Positions 1 through 9,476 of a DNA stretch of 64,000 nt are shown here, piece by piece. A model generated the notes under the pieces. It was not told the origin of the DNA and made no database searches. It was given only the letters and a program-made list of their open reading frames with translations. Each line of letters starts with the position of its first letter. The stretch's first letter is position 1. The stretch comes from RGIG4576 sp964606575 (lineage in GTDB: Bacteria; Bacteroidota; Bacteroidia; Bacteroidales; Muribaculaceae): the NCBI GenBank assembly GCA_964606575.1, contig CAZSHA010000002.1, positions 1 to 64,000 of the forward strand, written 5' to 3'. A program made the position numbers and the translations under genes.

Positions 1-14
1 TAAAAGTATAAAAG

Positions 15-662
15 TTAAAATTTTGTGAGCATTTTGTGGAGGGTGAGGATTGATTCGCGTCCTTGGGTCATGAGCAAATCGAAAATGCTCAGGTCGGGAA
101 TAAATCCGTATCGTGATTGCCACACTTGCCAATATGGTTCATCGTGAATAAAAGAAAAAGAGTCTGGCTTGTTTGTCCCTATTTTTTTACGAAAATCCAT
201 AACGTTATCAGAATACTCTGGTAAGTTTTCTTTATATTCTATCTTTATAGGCAAGTCCAAGAAGTCTACAATAAGATTGTGTATAGCCGAATTAAACTCT
301 AGCAGGTTTGAAATTTCGGGATTCTCATATATATAGTGTAGATCATCGGCAATGTAATCAAAAAATGGAGATTTACCATAGGCTGAAAATAAAGCCCCCC
401 AATGGATTCTCCTCCAATCACCATGTTCGGATATAGTCAAGTCCTTTAACGATGCGGAGAAGCCAGCTTGAGGCTTTACAAGCGGTATTGTGAGAGTTTG
501 AACACCGTTAGCACCCACTATACGGCAATGGTGGGTATTCCAAGGCGTCTTTATGCACCGTTCTTCGATGTGGACGTGTGCATGATTGCACGCTAGCATT
601 GCGGCATAGTATCTCACGCTACCGGCGTATGCCGATGAGAAAACACCTTCTTTACAGAGCAT
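15..662 (-). CDS. WbqC-like family protein
   Basis: A 215-residue cytoplasmic protein with no signal peptide or membrane segment. The N-terminus (SSAYAGSVRYYAAML), the conserved IPLVKP segment near residue 60 and the HWGALFSAYGKSPFFDY stretch resemble the WbqC-like family, which is common in Bacteroidetes and is linked by context to surface polysaccharide synthesis; its enzymatic activity is not well defined. It starts 14 bases after the stop of signal peptidase I and is probably co-transcribed with it. The family call rests on recognition of overall sequence, not on a catalytic motif. Confidence 0.75.
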   Translation of the reverse strand: MLCKEGVFSSAYAGSVRYYAAMLACNHAHVHIEERCIKTPWNTHHCRIVGANGVQTLTIPLVKPQAGFSASLKDLTISEHGDWRRIHWGALFSAYGKSPFFDYIADDLHYIYENPEISNLLEFNSAIHNLIVDFLDLPIKIEYKENLPEYSDNVMDFRKKIGTNKPDSFSFIHDEPYWQVWQSRYGFIPDLSIFDLLMTQGRESILTLHKMLTKF

Positions 663-676
663 ATATCTTGGTATTC

Positions 677-2149
677 TTAATCTGGATTGGCGTTAGCAAA
701 TACACGATTCCAGCGTATACCGCCATTCAGTAGCGATTTGTCTTTATCGAATGAAATGATGACGAAGACTGGAGTACCGACAATGTGATCTTCTGGAACG
801 AATCCCCAATAGCGAGAATCGGCAGAATTATCACGGTTATCGCCCATCATCCAGTAATAGTCCATCTTGAATGTGTATTCGTGAGCTTCCTTTCCGTTGA
901 TGAAAATCTTTCCTCCGTGAACTTTCAAATCGTTGCCCTCGTAATTACGTATAACACGTTCATATATAGGTAGATTGTCGAGTGTCAAGTTTATTGTCTT
1001 TCCCTTAGCTGGAATCCAAATCTCTCCATAGTTGGCACGGGTCCACCCATATCGATGATGGATAGGGTACACGTTTATAATCTCGTTGTCGGGTACTTTT
1101 ACAACACCAAGAATCCAAGGCATAGCTTTTAGCTTACCAATCATCTCTTTGGTAAGCGGAGCTTGATAAACAGGAGGAACGCTCCCGTCCATATTAACTT
1201 TAAGTCCAAGGCTTGCCGCGCCCATTAGTTCTTCTGGTGCTGAGATAGGTACTATATGTCGGTCGTCAACGCTCACTCCGAGATTTTCCCAAACGTCTTG
1301 CGTTATTTCTCTGCCGTTGGTTTGAATGAAGTAGTTGTATTGCACATTTTTAGGCTCATCAAGAGGTTTGCCGTCTATATAGACTATATCATTTACAATT
1401 TTAAGTGTTTCGCCGGGAAGACCTATACAGCGTTTCACGTAGTTTTCTCGTCGGTCAACAGGTCGGTAAATAATATCTCCATATCGTTCTTTATTTCTCC
1501 ATAAAGCTTCACGACCACCTGGCTCTAGTTCACAAAGGGTATAGTAATCAGGATTCTGCACTTTTAATGCCACAGTGTCGCCCGCAGGGAAGTTGAAAAC
1601 TACAATGTCGTTGCGTTCCACATTGCGAAGTCCTTTAAGGCGGTGATAATCCCATTGAGGATTTTCAATATATGACTTGCAGCCTATGACCGGCAGTGTG
1701 TTTTGGGCTAGAGGGAAGTGTAGGGGAGTATTAGGCACACGTGGACCGTAAACCATCTTATTAACCCATAGATAGTCGCCTACTAACAAAGATTTTTCTA
1801 GTGATGACGACGGAATTTGGTAGTTTTGTCCTACATATAGGAAAATGAAATACACAAGAATGAGGGCATATACAATGGCATCTACCCATCCCATAACGCT
1901 GCGTACAGTTTTATTCTTTGTGTGTTTCCACCAAGTCCAAGGAATATATTGAGTTAAATATATGTCGGCGAGTAGTGGTAAGAAAAGTATTACCCACCAA
2001 GAGCCTAGCCATATCACCCATAGTGTGAAGATAATGGCGACAATGCTAAATCTTATCCATCTTGTTTTTTTCACTCTTGCAAGGCGTTCTTTCAAAGAGC
2101 CTGTTTGCTTTATGTTTTCTTCAGTCTTATTTTGTATGTCTTTTTCCAT
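677..2149 (-). CDS. lepB: Signal peptidase I
   Basis: Type I signal peptidase that removes Sec/Tat signal peptides at the outer face of the inner membrane. Of 490 residues, the first 110 carry several hydrophobic segments (about 33-66 and 88-106). The catalytic region follows: PSSSLEKSL, with Ser116 the likely nucleophile, then NYVKRCIGLPGE with Lys239 as the likely general base. The C-terminal GDNRDNSADSR motif (box E) is present. It is longer than the E. coli enzyme (324 residues) because of extra N-terminal membrane segments and an insertion between the Ser and Lys boxes, which is usual for Bacteroidetes. Upstream gene of the WbqC-like ORF, with its own -7 box at 2232-2239. Confidence 0.93.
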   Translation of the reverse strand: MEKDIQNKTEENIKQTGSLKERLARVKKTRWIRFSIVAIIFTLWVIWLGSWWVILFLPLLADIYLTQYIPWTWWKHTKNKTVRSVMGWVDAIVYALILVYFIFLYVGQNYQIPSSSLEKSLLVGDYLWVNKMVYGPRVPNTPLHFPLAQNTLPVIGCKSYIENPQWDYHRLKGLRNVERNDIVVFNFPAGDTVALKVQNPDYYTLCELEPGGREALWRNKERYGDIIYRPVDRRENYVKRCIGLPGETLKIVNDIVYIDGKPLDEPKNVQYNYFIQTNGREITQDVWENLGVSVDDRHIVPISAPEELMGAASLGLKVNMDGSVPPVYQAPLTKEMIGKLKAMPWILGVVKVPDNEIINVYPIHHRYGWTRANYGEIWIPAKGKTINLTLDNLPIYERVIRNYEGNDLKVHGGKIFINGKEAHEYTFKMDYYWMMGDNRDNSADSRYWGFVPEDHIVGTPVFVIISFDKDKSLLNGGIRWNRVFANANPD

Positions 2150-2231
2150 AAAATTGATGTTACATTATGATTTTAACGTTGTTGAGCCGCCATAAGTTTA
2201 CGTGCCTATACCAGACCACAACAAGACCATG

Positions 2232-2239
2232 CAAAGATA
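2232..2239 (-). promoter_or_regulatory. Bacteroidetes -7 box upstream of lepB
   Basis: Minus-strand TATCTTTG matches the Bacteroidetes sigma-ABfr -7 consensus TAnnTTTG about 85 bases before the lepB start. No clear TTTG -33 box is seen 20 bases upstream. Confidence 0.55.
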
Positions 2240-2277
2240 GCAATCTTTATTCTACTTTATAAGAATTATTACCAAGT

Positions 2278-4641
2278 TTAGCGGATGATGAGGATTTTTG
2301 TGGTTGCTCCCGATGACATCTCGTCTTCGTTTTGTGATGCCAATACGAAATATACACCGCTTTTTACTGGTTTGCCGGTGTAGTCACAACCGTCCCAAGT
2401 TGTAAGTCCCCCAGTCGATTGTAAGTTACGCACAACGTTTCCTTCTGAGTCGGCTATTTTCACTAGTGAATTTTCCATTAATCCACGTATAGTGATAAGT
2501 CCTGTGTATTCTGGACGAACTGGATTAGGATAGGCGTAAATATTGCTGAAACTTTCGGCGGCAGGTTCGCTGTCGCTAGAATATTCCATCAATCCTTTAT
2601 CAGTTCCTATATACACTTTGTTGTTGAGCGGGTTGCATTTAACCGAAATAACTTTGTTGCTCAGTAGAGGGCTATTGTCGGTGGTAAATTGGTTTATTAT
2701 TTCGCTTCCGTCCTCGCTGACTAGTAGCACTCCCGATGTTGATGTGCCTATCCATTTTCTGTCAGAGCCGTCAACTTCGATGCAAGAGACGTCAGTGTTG
2801 TCCAGAAGATAGTCGGCTAGGTTTGTTCCGTCGTTGCGAGGAACTTTTATGTGGTTGATTGTAAAATTGTTTCCATTGAAGGCGTTATGTGGCGTTAGCT
2901 CCACTACACCGTGACTTGTTCCCATCCACACTTTTCCTCTTTGATCTTCAGCAAAACAATTTATGTAGTTCCAAGTGAATTGTTTTCCGTCTTGGTCGGT
3001 GAGTGAAGTGTAAACTTTCGACTCAATGTTGCTTGATTGAGGATTGCTATTGTCGTAGAAAAGTACGAGAGGCTCGGCATGTATACCGTTGCTGTAAAGC
3101 TTTATATCCTTAGATGTGATAAGGAAACTGCCCGTATAGTTTACGCTAACGCCGTTTACGATAGGTGTTAGCCAATCTTCTTTGGTCAAGTTTTCTTTCG
3201 ATTGTTTTGCTCTAGGTAGCACGGCAAACTGGTTGTTTGAGTTACCTGACTGGGTAATCCATAAGTTGTTGTTTTTATCAAATTGAATATTTGGCGCGGT
3301 ACATGTGGTAAAAGTTCCGCTCACAACTATTTTCTCGATAGGACTGTTCGTCCAGTCATATTTTGCTACAATCTTACCGTCGGTTATCTTATAGACGCCT
3401 TCAAACCATGTGCCGATATATAATGTGTTAGGATCTTCCGGGTCAAACGTAAGACTATAAGTTCCGTTCACCTTTTTGTTGTCTTGGTTTGAGTTGATAG
3501 TCGGAGCGTAATCTGGCATCTCGTTTTTCCATGAAGTGCCGTCATACGAACTCATAGCGCCAATTCGTGTATATGAGTTGAAATAGCGGTTAGCTCCGCA
3601 ATTCATTACATATAGCTTTTGCAAAGGTGTGTTATATACAAGATAATATGGAACATCGACACTAGATGCGTTGGGACGATAAAAGTCCATCAAAACAGTT
3701 TCTGTACCATCTTCTGATAGTGATAAATGCCTTAATCCATCGGTGTTGAATTCCCAGATAGACCCATCAGACTCGTATGAGCTAATGCGAGAGTTTTTCA
3801 TAGAAGAAGGCAGAGTTATATACGTTTTATTTTCACAATTCTCATCCATGCGGAATAGAACCCCATTATTGTCGGTGAATTGGAAACCTGTTTTTGTGCG
3901 TTGCAAGTTTTTCACACCGGTAGAAGATAAAGTTTTTGTTCCATATAGGGTGTTGTTTTCTACATTAATAATGAACAGCCATCCTGTGTTAAGCAAAAAT
4001 TTAGTGTCATCAACGGCAGTTAAAAATCCGCTTTGGTTGAGCGTTGTTTTATGAACTTCACTAAGGTTGTTGTAGTGTTTGCCTATTTCTTCGATATAAA
4101 GTTGGTTGTTGTCTGACAATATAAGATGTTTGCCGGCTACGCACAACGATCGAATTTTTGTGTTGTATATTCTAGATTCCTTTACTTCTCGTTTTTCATC
4201 GTTTATCAACACATATCCGAAATCTGTAGCTACATAAATTCCATTTTCTGCGAAAGATACGTCATTAATAGTTTTTGAAGACGTGATATTTGCGTTGTAT
4301 ATGTCTGGAAGATTGAATATGTTGCCGTTATCATACACCAAATCTATGTTGCTATTGTTGTATGCGACAAAAAGGATTCCTTTGTCGTGGCTATAGTATA
4401 TGTTGCTTATAGCAACGTCATTCAAATCCCCATTTTCTGAAAGGCTAACGGTTTCGTCGTTCTCTTTGTCATAATAAAACAACCAACCGTCACTAAGGTA
4501 ATAAACTTTAGAGTCGGTATCGATAATGTTAGTGATGTTATTGCCGAATACGCCGAATTTCTTCCATTCTCCTATTGATGCTTGTGCTTGTATAGAAGCT
4601 AAAAACACGAATAGGAATACATATATAAGTCTTTTAGCCAT
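2278..4641 (-). CDS. PorZ-like beta-propeller protein (type IX secretion)
   Basis: A 787-residue exported protein: signal peptide at residues 1-21 (ends AQASIGEW), then two regions of repeated beta-propeller blades of the two-component-regulator type (VWMGTSHGVVEL, KWIGTSTSGVLL, VYIGTDKGLMEY near 575-690), then a type IX-like C-terminal domain (YPNPVRPEYTG, SGVYFVLA, ending KILIIR). Propeller plus C-terminal domain matches PorZ, which in Porphyromonas takes part in attaching anionic LPS to type IX cargo at the cell surface. A paralogue of the same design lies at 5692-8040, and an acyltransferase gene sits between them. PorZ is the best guess; a different surface propeller protein is possible. 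Confidence 0.7.
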   Translation of the reverse strand: MAKRLIYVFLFVFLASIQAQASIGEWKKFGVFGNNITNIIDTDSKVYYLSDGWLFYYDKENDETVSLSENGDLNDVAISNIYYSHDKGILFVAYNNSNIDLVYDNGNIFNLPDIYNANITSSKTINDVSFAENGIYVATDFGYVLINDEKREVKESRIYNTKIRSLCVAGKHLILSDNNQLYIEEIGKHYNNLSEVHKTTLNQSGFLTAVDDTKFLLNTGWLFIINVENNTLYGTKTLSSTGVKNLQRTKTGFQFTDNNGVLFRMDENCENKTYITLPSSMKNSRISSYESDGSIWEFNTDGLRHLSLSEDGTETVLMDFYRPNASSVDVPYYLVYNTPLQKLYVMNCGANRYFNSYTRIGAMSSYDGTSWKNEMPDYAPTINSNQDNKKVNGTYSLTFDPEDPNTLYIGTWFEGVYKITDGKIVAKYDWTNSPIEKIVVSGTFTTCTAPNIQFDKNNNLWITQSGNSNNQFAVLPRAKQSKENLTKEDWLTPIVNGVSVNYTGSFLITSKDIKLYSNGIHAEPLVLFYDNSNPQSSNIESKVYTSLTDQDGKQFTWNYINCFAEDQRGKVWMGTSHGVVELTPHNAFNGNNFTINHIKVPRNDGTNLADYLLDNTDVSCIEVDGSDRKWIGTSTSGVLLVSEDGSEIINQFTTDNSPLLSNKVISVKCNPLNNKVYIGTDKGLMEYSSDSEPAAESFSNIYAYPNPVRPEYTGLITIRGLMENSLVKIADSEGNVVRNLQSTGGLTTWDGCDYTGKPVKSGVYFVLASQNEDEMSSGATTKILIIR

Positions 4642-4684
4642 AATCTTATAGAATTGATATTTATATAACGGCGAATAACAATTC

Positions 4685-5695
4685 TTATTTTGTATGTTTT
4701 AACTTGTTTGTGATTTTAGAGAAATCCAGCATCCAAGGGAAAAACTTGTTAATTATATAAGTTATGGGGAATACTATAGCTACGCAAAGAGCTGTTATAA
4801 CAAAAGTTGTTATGTAACCGTGGAAAGGTATAAAATGTTTAGCTATAGCTCCCATTATGAGTGGTATTCCTCCTGCCATGAAGTAGAACACGAGCGTGTT
4901 TTTGCCTATGTATTGCATCCATTTTATTTTAGGAATGTAATGGCTTGCTTGTATCATAAAGAAGATTCCAAGAAGATTGTTGAACAGTCCAAAAGGAATA
5001 TTGTCATATTTTACAGTCATAATGTATTGGGTTACACCTACATAGTAATAATTGACTAGCATGATACCGAAAAAAAGTATGCCGCTGATTATCATGTTTC
5101 TTATAGAAATGAAATTCTTTAGCTTATCATAATACCTATTGAACAATCCGCCTAATGCCATGAAAAACACGGCTACCATTCCGGATTTATAATACCAAGG
5201 AAATGGAGTGGGGTCTGTTTCTGCTAAAAAGAATGCAGAAAACAGCGTTATAGTGCTTATAACGAAATTATTAAGCACATTTTTGCAAAAATAAAAGTAT
5301 ATCAATGAAAGAACTTGAGCTACAGCTAAAGCGGAAACAAACCAAGAAGCTGTGCCGCCGAAAACATCATAAATATAAGAGAATATGCTTATATTGTTGC
5401 CATGAACAATATTTTTAGGAAGCCATATCAACGTAGAAAACAACAAGGTAGGCCATATTAACTTTTCTGCTAACCCTTTTATTTTCTTTTTGAAAGGGAA
5501 TATTTCTGTTTTTCTAAAAAAAAGGAATCCCGAAATAAAGAAGAAAAAGGACATGTAGAAAGGCTTATATACAAAATAAATAGGAGAATCAAGCCATAAA
5601 TAATAGGCATTGCAATGGGCTATATATACGCATAGCATACATATAGCCCTACCTGTATTTATCCATGTTATATCCTTTGATTCAGTTTTTGTCAT
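4685..5695 (-). CDS. Acyltransferase family 3 membrane protein
   Basis: A 336-residue integral membrane protein with about ten hydrophobic segments. The N-terminal signature ITWINTGRAICMLCVYIAH contains the R and H of the acyltransferase-3 family, whose members move acyl groups (often acetyl or succinyl) from the cytoplasm onto polysaccharides, lipids or peptides at the outer face of the inner membrane. The start overlaps the stop of the upstream PorZ-like gene by four bases (ATGA), so the two are translationally coupled. A second PorZ-like gene follows 43 bases downstream. Context suggests acylation of a surface glycan that type IX cargo is attached to; this is inference. Confidence 0.8.
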   Translation of the reverse strand: MTKTESKDITWINTGRAICMLCVYIAHCNAYYLWLDSPIYFVYKPFYMSFFFFISGFLFFRKTEIFPFKKKIKGLAEKLIWPTLLFSTLIWLPKNIVHGNNISIFSYIYDVFGGTASWFVSALAVAQVLSLIYFYFCKNVLNNFVISTITLFSAFFLAETDPTPFPWYYKSGMVAVFFMALGGLFNRYYDKLKNFISIRNMIISGILFFGIMLVNYYYVGVTQYIMTVKYDNIPFGLFNNLLGIFFMIQASHYIPKIKWMQYIGKNTLVFYFMAGGIPLIMGAIAKHFIPFHGYITTFVITALCVAIVFPITYIINKFFPWMLDFSKITNKLKHTK

Positions 5696-8040
5696 CTGAT
5701 AACAGAGAATGTTACGATGTCGTTTCTCTCGTTGTTTTCATTGCTCAATTTTACGGCAATAGAATATCTGCCTGTTTTAGCTTGTTTGCCGTTATCGTAG
5801 TGTCCATTCCAGTAAATGGTAGTAGCATTTGCTTGCAAAGTTTTTACCGTATTTCCCTCGGCATCTTTTATGTAGACAGTGGAATTTAGAGGGACGTTTG
5901 AAATTGCTATTTGTCCATTAAAGTCAGGTGTAATGCGGTTTGGTGTAACCATTATATTGCTGCAATCGTTAATGTTTTCAGGGGTATATTCATATAGACC
6001 GCCATTTAATCCAATAAAAACTGACTTTGTGTTGGAATTCCAACAAATAGACTGTATTGTGTTGCTGGAAATACAACTATTGGATGTTGTGAAATGTTTA
6101 AGAACTTGTGTGCATTCGGCATTAAGTAGATAAACACCGTCACTCATACTTCCCACCCATTTTCTGTTTTCATCATCAATAGTCATACAAGTTGCCAGCA
6201 CATTATCAAGGATGTACTTAGTTGGGTTGTCTTTGTCCTTTGGATGCGTTACTTTAAAATTAGGTAAGACACTTTCGGCAGGATTATAACATAAGACCCC
6301 CTTGGTGTATATTATCCAAACTTTACCGCTTTTGTCTTCCTTTACATCCAAGATATAATCTAATTTCACCTTTTTGTTATCTTCATCAACCAAAAAATCG
6401 GTTATATAGCCTTTTGGAGTATTGTCGATGTTACTGTTGTCTATAAAGTGAACAGGATGTTGATAACCTCCAGATGATATTATTTTATAATTGTCCTTGC
6501 TAATAAGAAATTTTAAATTTTGGTTGGTATTTTTCAACTCAAATTCAAAGGTCTTCCAATCGTCAATAGTGACATCAGTTTTGTCTAAATTTTCTTTAGG
6601 CAACATAAAAATGTTTCTTTCTTTTGCCTTATTGGGGAATTGCACAATCCATAAATTACCTTCGCTATCGAATTGTATGCCGGGAACGCAGCAAATCCAA
6701 TTCTGAATAAGCGGGCTATTGTTCCAGTCATATCGAGCTAAAATTTCATTATTCTTTATTTTATACACACCTTGAAACCAAGTGCCTATGTAGAATGTTT
6801 CAGGATCATTTGGATCAAAAACAGGATCGCCTGGGTCTTGTATTTTATATCCTTTAAGGTCGGTCGGCATTTCGTTTTGCCATGATGATCCATCGAATGA
6901 GCTTATATATGCGGTTTTTGAGTATCCGCGGTTAAAGCCGTTATAAGTACTGTTACCGTTAGTCACATATATTTTCTTGTTCTTTTGATTGTATTCCATT
7001 TCGCCCACTCGTTTTACGGTCACGCAGTTCGGAGCTAGCTCGTCGCTTAAAGAGGTAACGGTTGATGTTGTGGTGTCGAATGTCACATGTTGCAAACCTT
7101 TTACCCCAAGTCGCCATAGGCTTCCGTCGCTTTCTTGCGTTGTCAGCAAAGTGTTTGTTAAAGCTGTTGGCAATGAAACTTCAGCAGTCTTGTTCCCGTC
7201 AGAATCAAATGTATAGAATTTGTTTGTAGATAGCGTTGTCGAGCCTCCAACGGCTAGGAATCCAGTAGGCGTAGCTTGAATGTCTACAACCTTTGCTGAT
7301 GACACGGCTGTTGCCGAAAAAGTATTAGCTGTACTTGTTGTAACCACATATAATTTACTTGTTGTGTTCAAGAAGAAAGTATTTTCGCTAATTGGCACAA
7401 TAGTTCCAGTTGTAGATAGTGATGTAGCTGATGTTTGGTTTATGTTCTTGAAATTATAATCCACATCGCTATAGTAAACCTTGCTGTCGGTTGCAATAAG
7501 CACTATTTCTCCTACTTCGGCAATAGATTTTACATTGGTGTCGAGAACAGCAGCTTTTTCTACACAAAAATTATTGTCGTTGACGATTATATAGCCAGTT
7601 TTAAAAGCTACATAAATCTTGTTATCGCCGAAAGTTACGTCATTTATTGTGTTGTCGCTCATTTTGCTCAAATCCTTTATATTAGGAATGTTGATTGTTG
7701 TACCATCGGCAAGCAAAATGTCAAGATTGTAGTTTGTGTATGTTACTACCAGGTAATCCTTTGCGGGGTTATAATAAATATTGCTTACGTAGTTATCAGA
7801 AAGCCTATCCAACTTGGTGAGGTTCTCGAAAGCTCCTGTAGCTTTGTTGTAGGCATTCAAATAATTGTCGGTAAGGCAATAAATACGGTCGCCAGAGTCA
7901 ACCACTTTTGAGCGTTGGTCATTAAATACGGTGTGGATTTTCCATGTGCCGTTGTCACTCTGTGCGTTTATTGATAAAGAACTTCCTAAAAGGAAAGAAA
8001 AGAGTATCAAATAAAAAATTTTATTCATCATATATCTCAC
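5692..8040 (-). CDS. PorZ-like beta-propeller protein, second copy
   Basis: A 782-residue exported paralogue of the protein at 2278-4641 with the same order: signal peptide (about 1-26), propeller blades (VWIIYTKGVLCY, KWVGSMSDGVYLL, VFIGLNGGLYEY) and a C-terminal immunoglobulin-like domain ending IVTFSVIR. The two share the WNGHYDNGK / WDGCDYTGK signature and matching spacing of the YIGTWFQGVYKI / YIGTWFEGVYKI segment. The first possible start is followed three residues later by another Met (MRYMMNK), so the true start may be a few codons downstream. It heads a three-gene minus-strand unit with the acyltransferase and the other copy. Confidence 0.68.
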   Translation of the reverse strand: MRYMMNKIFYLILFSFLLGSSLSINAQSDNGTWKIHTVFNDQRSKVVDSGDRIYCLTDNYLNAYNKATGAFENLTKLDRLSDNYVSNIYYNPAKDYLVVTYTNYNLDILLADGTTINIPNIKDLSKMSDNTINDVTFGDNKIYVAFKTGYIIVNDNNFCVEKAAVLDTNVKSIAEVGEIVLIATDSKVYYSDVDYNFKNINQTSATSLSTTGTIVPISENTFFLNTTSKLYVVTTSTANTFSATAVSSAKVVDIQATPTGFLAVGGSTTLSTNKFYTFDSDGNKTAEVSLPTALTNTLLTTQESDGSLWRLGVKGLQHVTFDTTTSTVTSLSDELAPNCVTVKRVGEMEYNQKNKKIYVTNGNSTYNGFNRGYSKTAYISSFDGSSWQNEMPTDLKGYKIQDPGDPVFDPNDPETFYIGTWFQGVYKIKNNEILARYDWNNSPLIQNWICCVPGIQFDSEGNLWIVQFPNKAKERNIFMLPKENLDKTDVTIDDWKTFEFELKNTNQNLKFLISKDNYKIISSGGYQHPVHFIDNSNIDNTPKGYITDFLVDEDNKKVKLDYILDVKEDKSGKVWIIYTKGVLCYNPAESVLPNFKVTHPKDKDNPTKYILDNVLATCMTIDDENRKWVGSMSDGVYLLNAECTQVLKHFTTSNSCISSNTIQSICWNSNTKSVFIGLNGGLYEYTPENINDCSNIMVTPNRITPDFNGQIAISNVPLNSTVYIKDAEGNTVKTLQANATTIYWNGHYDNGKQAKTGRYSIAVKLSNENNERNDIVTFSVIR

Positions 8041-8204
8041 GATTCTATCGTTGTTAATATTTATTCAAAAGATTCATTATGGATGGGATTTTACTCCGAA
8101 AATAATCCATGTGGTCAAAATTAGCTATTTTTTTTCTTTTTCATAGCAATTTCAACAAAAACAATGAGTTAATTGTTGTATTTTACACTTTCAAATGCAA
8201 TAAT

Positions 8205-9476
8205 ATGTCAAATATACCGCCGTCGGAAGTAGCTCATATAATAATAAAGATTATAGATGCTGTGTTGAAGAAATGCGGCTTACCGCATAGTGATAGCTTG
8301 GAAGAGTTCATTTATATCATAGCCGTCATTGTTTTGGCTTGGGCTATCGGCTGGACGGTGAGTAAGATTGCCGTGTTGGTGGCTAATAAGATGCCGTGGC
8401 GTAAGCGGCTGTCGGAGGCAAGTGCTTCGCAAGTAGAGCGTGTGCTGTTGAAGAGCAGCCGCATCATACCTCCTGTTGTTTTCTTGTCGCTTATACCCTT
8501 TGCTTTTACCGATGAGAGCAAAGTGATGGTAATTGTGTTAAGGATTGTTGTGATATATTTGGTGGTTACGGTGGTTAATACTGTAAACAATTTCTTTGAT
8601 TTCTTATGGCATCGTTATGACGAGGTGGGTAACGTGAATAATCATCCGTTGCAAGGTCTTCCGCAGATAGCTAAAGGTGTGATGTGGATTATAGGTGTTA
8701 TAATCATAGTATCGGTATTGGTCAACAAGTCGCCTATAGCATTGTTGACGGGGCTTGGAGCTTTTGCCGCAGTTGTGATGTTAGTGTTCAAAGACAGCCT
8801 CTTGGGGCTTGTGGCTGGTGTGCAATTGTCCCAAAACGACATGTTGCGTGTGGGCGACTGGATTGTAGTGCCGGGAACTCCCGCCAACGGAATTGTTGCC
8901 GAAGTTTCGCTTACTGTAGTTAAAGTCCGGAATTGGGACAATACTATGGCTATGCTTCCGCCTTACACATTAGTCAGTACGTCGTTTCGCAATTGGAGAG
9001 CCATGTTCGAGAGTGGTCGTAGGCAAATTAACCGTTCATATAATATTTCAAGCGACTCAATATGCGAGCCGTCGGAGGCGATGCTTGAAGATTTGAAGAC
9101 CATTCCGCTTTTCGCCGGGTTTGTCGCAGTGAAACAGCGTCAGGCTAAAGAAGGCGTTGTGGAAAATACCCGAAACTCTAAAGGATTGGTTAACGGAACG
9201 ATAGAAACCAACCTCGGTCTTTTTAGGGCTTATATCACTCTGTATTTGCAGAATCATCCATTGGTGGCTCAAGATTCATTCTTGCTGGTAAGCGAATTAG
9301 AGCCTACGCCTCAAGGTGTGCCGATACGATTATATTGCTATACGAGTGTTACCGATTGGGTTTTGCATGAGTCGGTGCAAAGCGAGATTTTCGAGCATGT
9401 GGCTGTCATGGCTCCTCGTTTTCATTTAGACCTGTTCCAATATCCCATAAGCAAAGATTTCCGTGAATCATATTAA
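8205..9476 (+). CDS. Mechanosensitive ion channel, MscS/YbdG type
   Basis: Inner-membrane mechanosensitive channel protecting cells from osmotic downshock. From the chosen ATG (MSNIPPS) it is 423 residues. An upstream in-frame ATG at 8109 would add 32 residues that look non-coding. Five hydrophobic segments lie in the N-terminal half, followed by the MscS pore and beta domain: GLGAFAAVVMLVFKDSLLG, then VGDWIVV and the YbdG-like RNWDNTMAMLPPY and FRNWRAM motifs. YbdG-type channels carry an insertion in the beta domain, and an extra segment after FRNWRAM is visible here. It faces the minus-strand PorZ-like gene divergently, and its last 9 bases overlap the end of the convergent glycosyltransferase gene. 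Confidence 0.9.
   Translation: MSNIPPSEVAHIIIKIIDAVLKKCGLPHSDSLEEFIYIIAVIVLAWAIGWTVSKIAVLVANKMPWRKRLSEASASQVERVLLKSSRIIPPVVFLSLIPFAFTDESKVMVIVLRIVVIYLVVTVVNTVNNFFDFLWHRYDEVGNVNNHPLQGLPQIAKGVMWIIGVIIIVSVLVNKSPIALLTGLGAFAAVVMLVFKDSLLGLVAGVQLSQNDMLRVGDWIVVPGTPANGIVAEVSLTVVKVRNWDNTMAMLPPYTLVSTSFRNWRAMFESGRRQINRSYNISSDSICEPSEAMLEDLKTIPLFAGFVAVKQRQAKEGVVENTRNSKGLVNGTIETNLGLFRAYITLYLQNHPLVAQDSFLLVSELEPTPQGVPIRLYCYTSVTDWVLHESVQSEIFEHVAVMAPRFHLDLFQYPISKDFRESY

Noticed and set aside
8109..8204. 32-codon extension of the MscS-like protein
   Set aside because: Low-complexity Phe/Asn-rich sequence in the promoter region; the ATG at 8205 fits better.
9468..9476. Overlap of the ends of mscS-like and glycosyltransferase genes as a frameshift sign
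   Set aside because: Both proteins end naturally; short convergent overlaps are ordinary.
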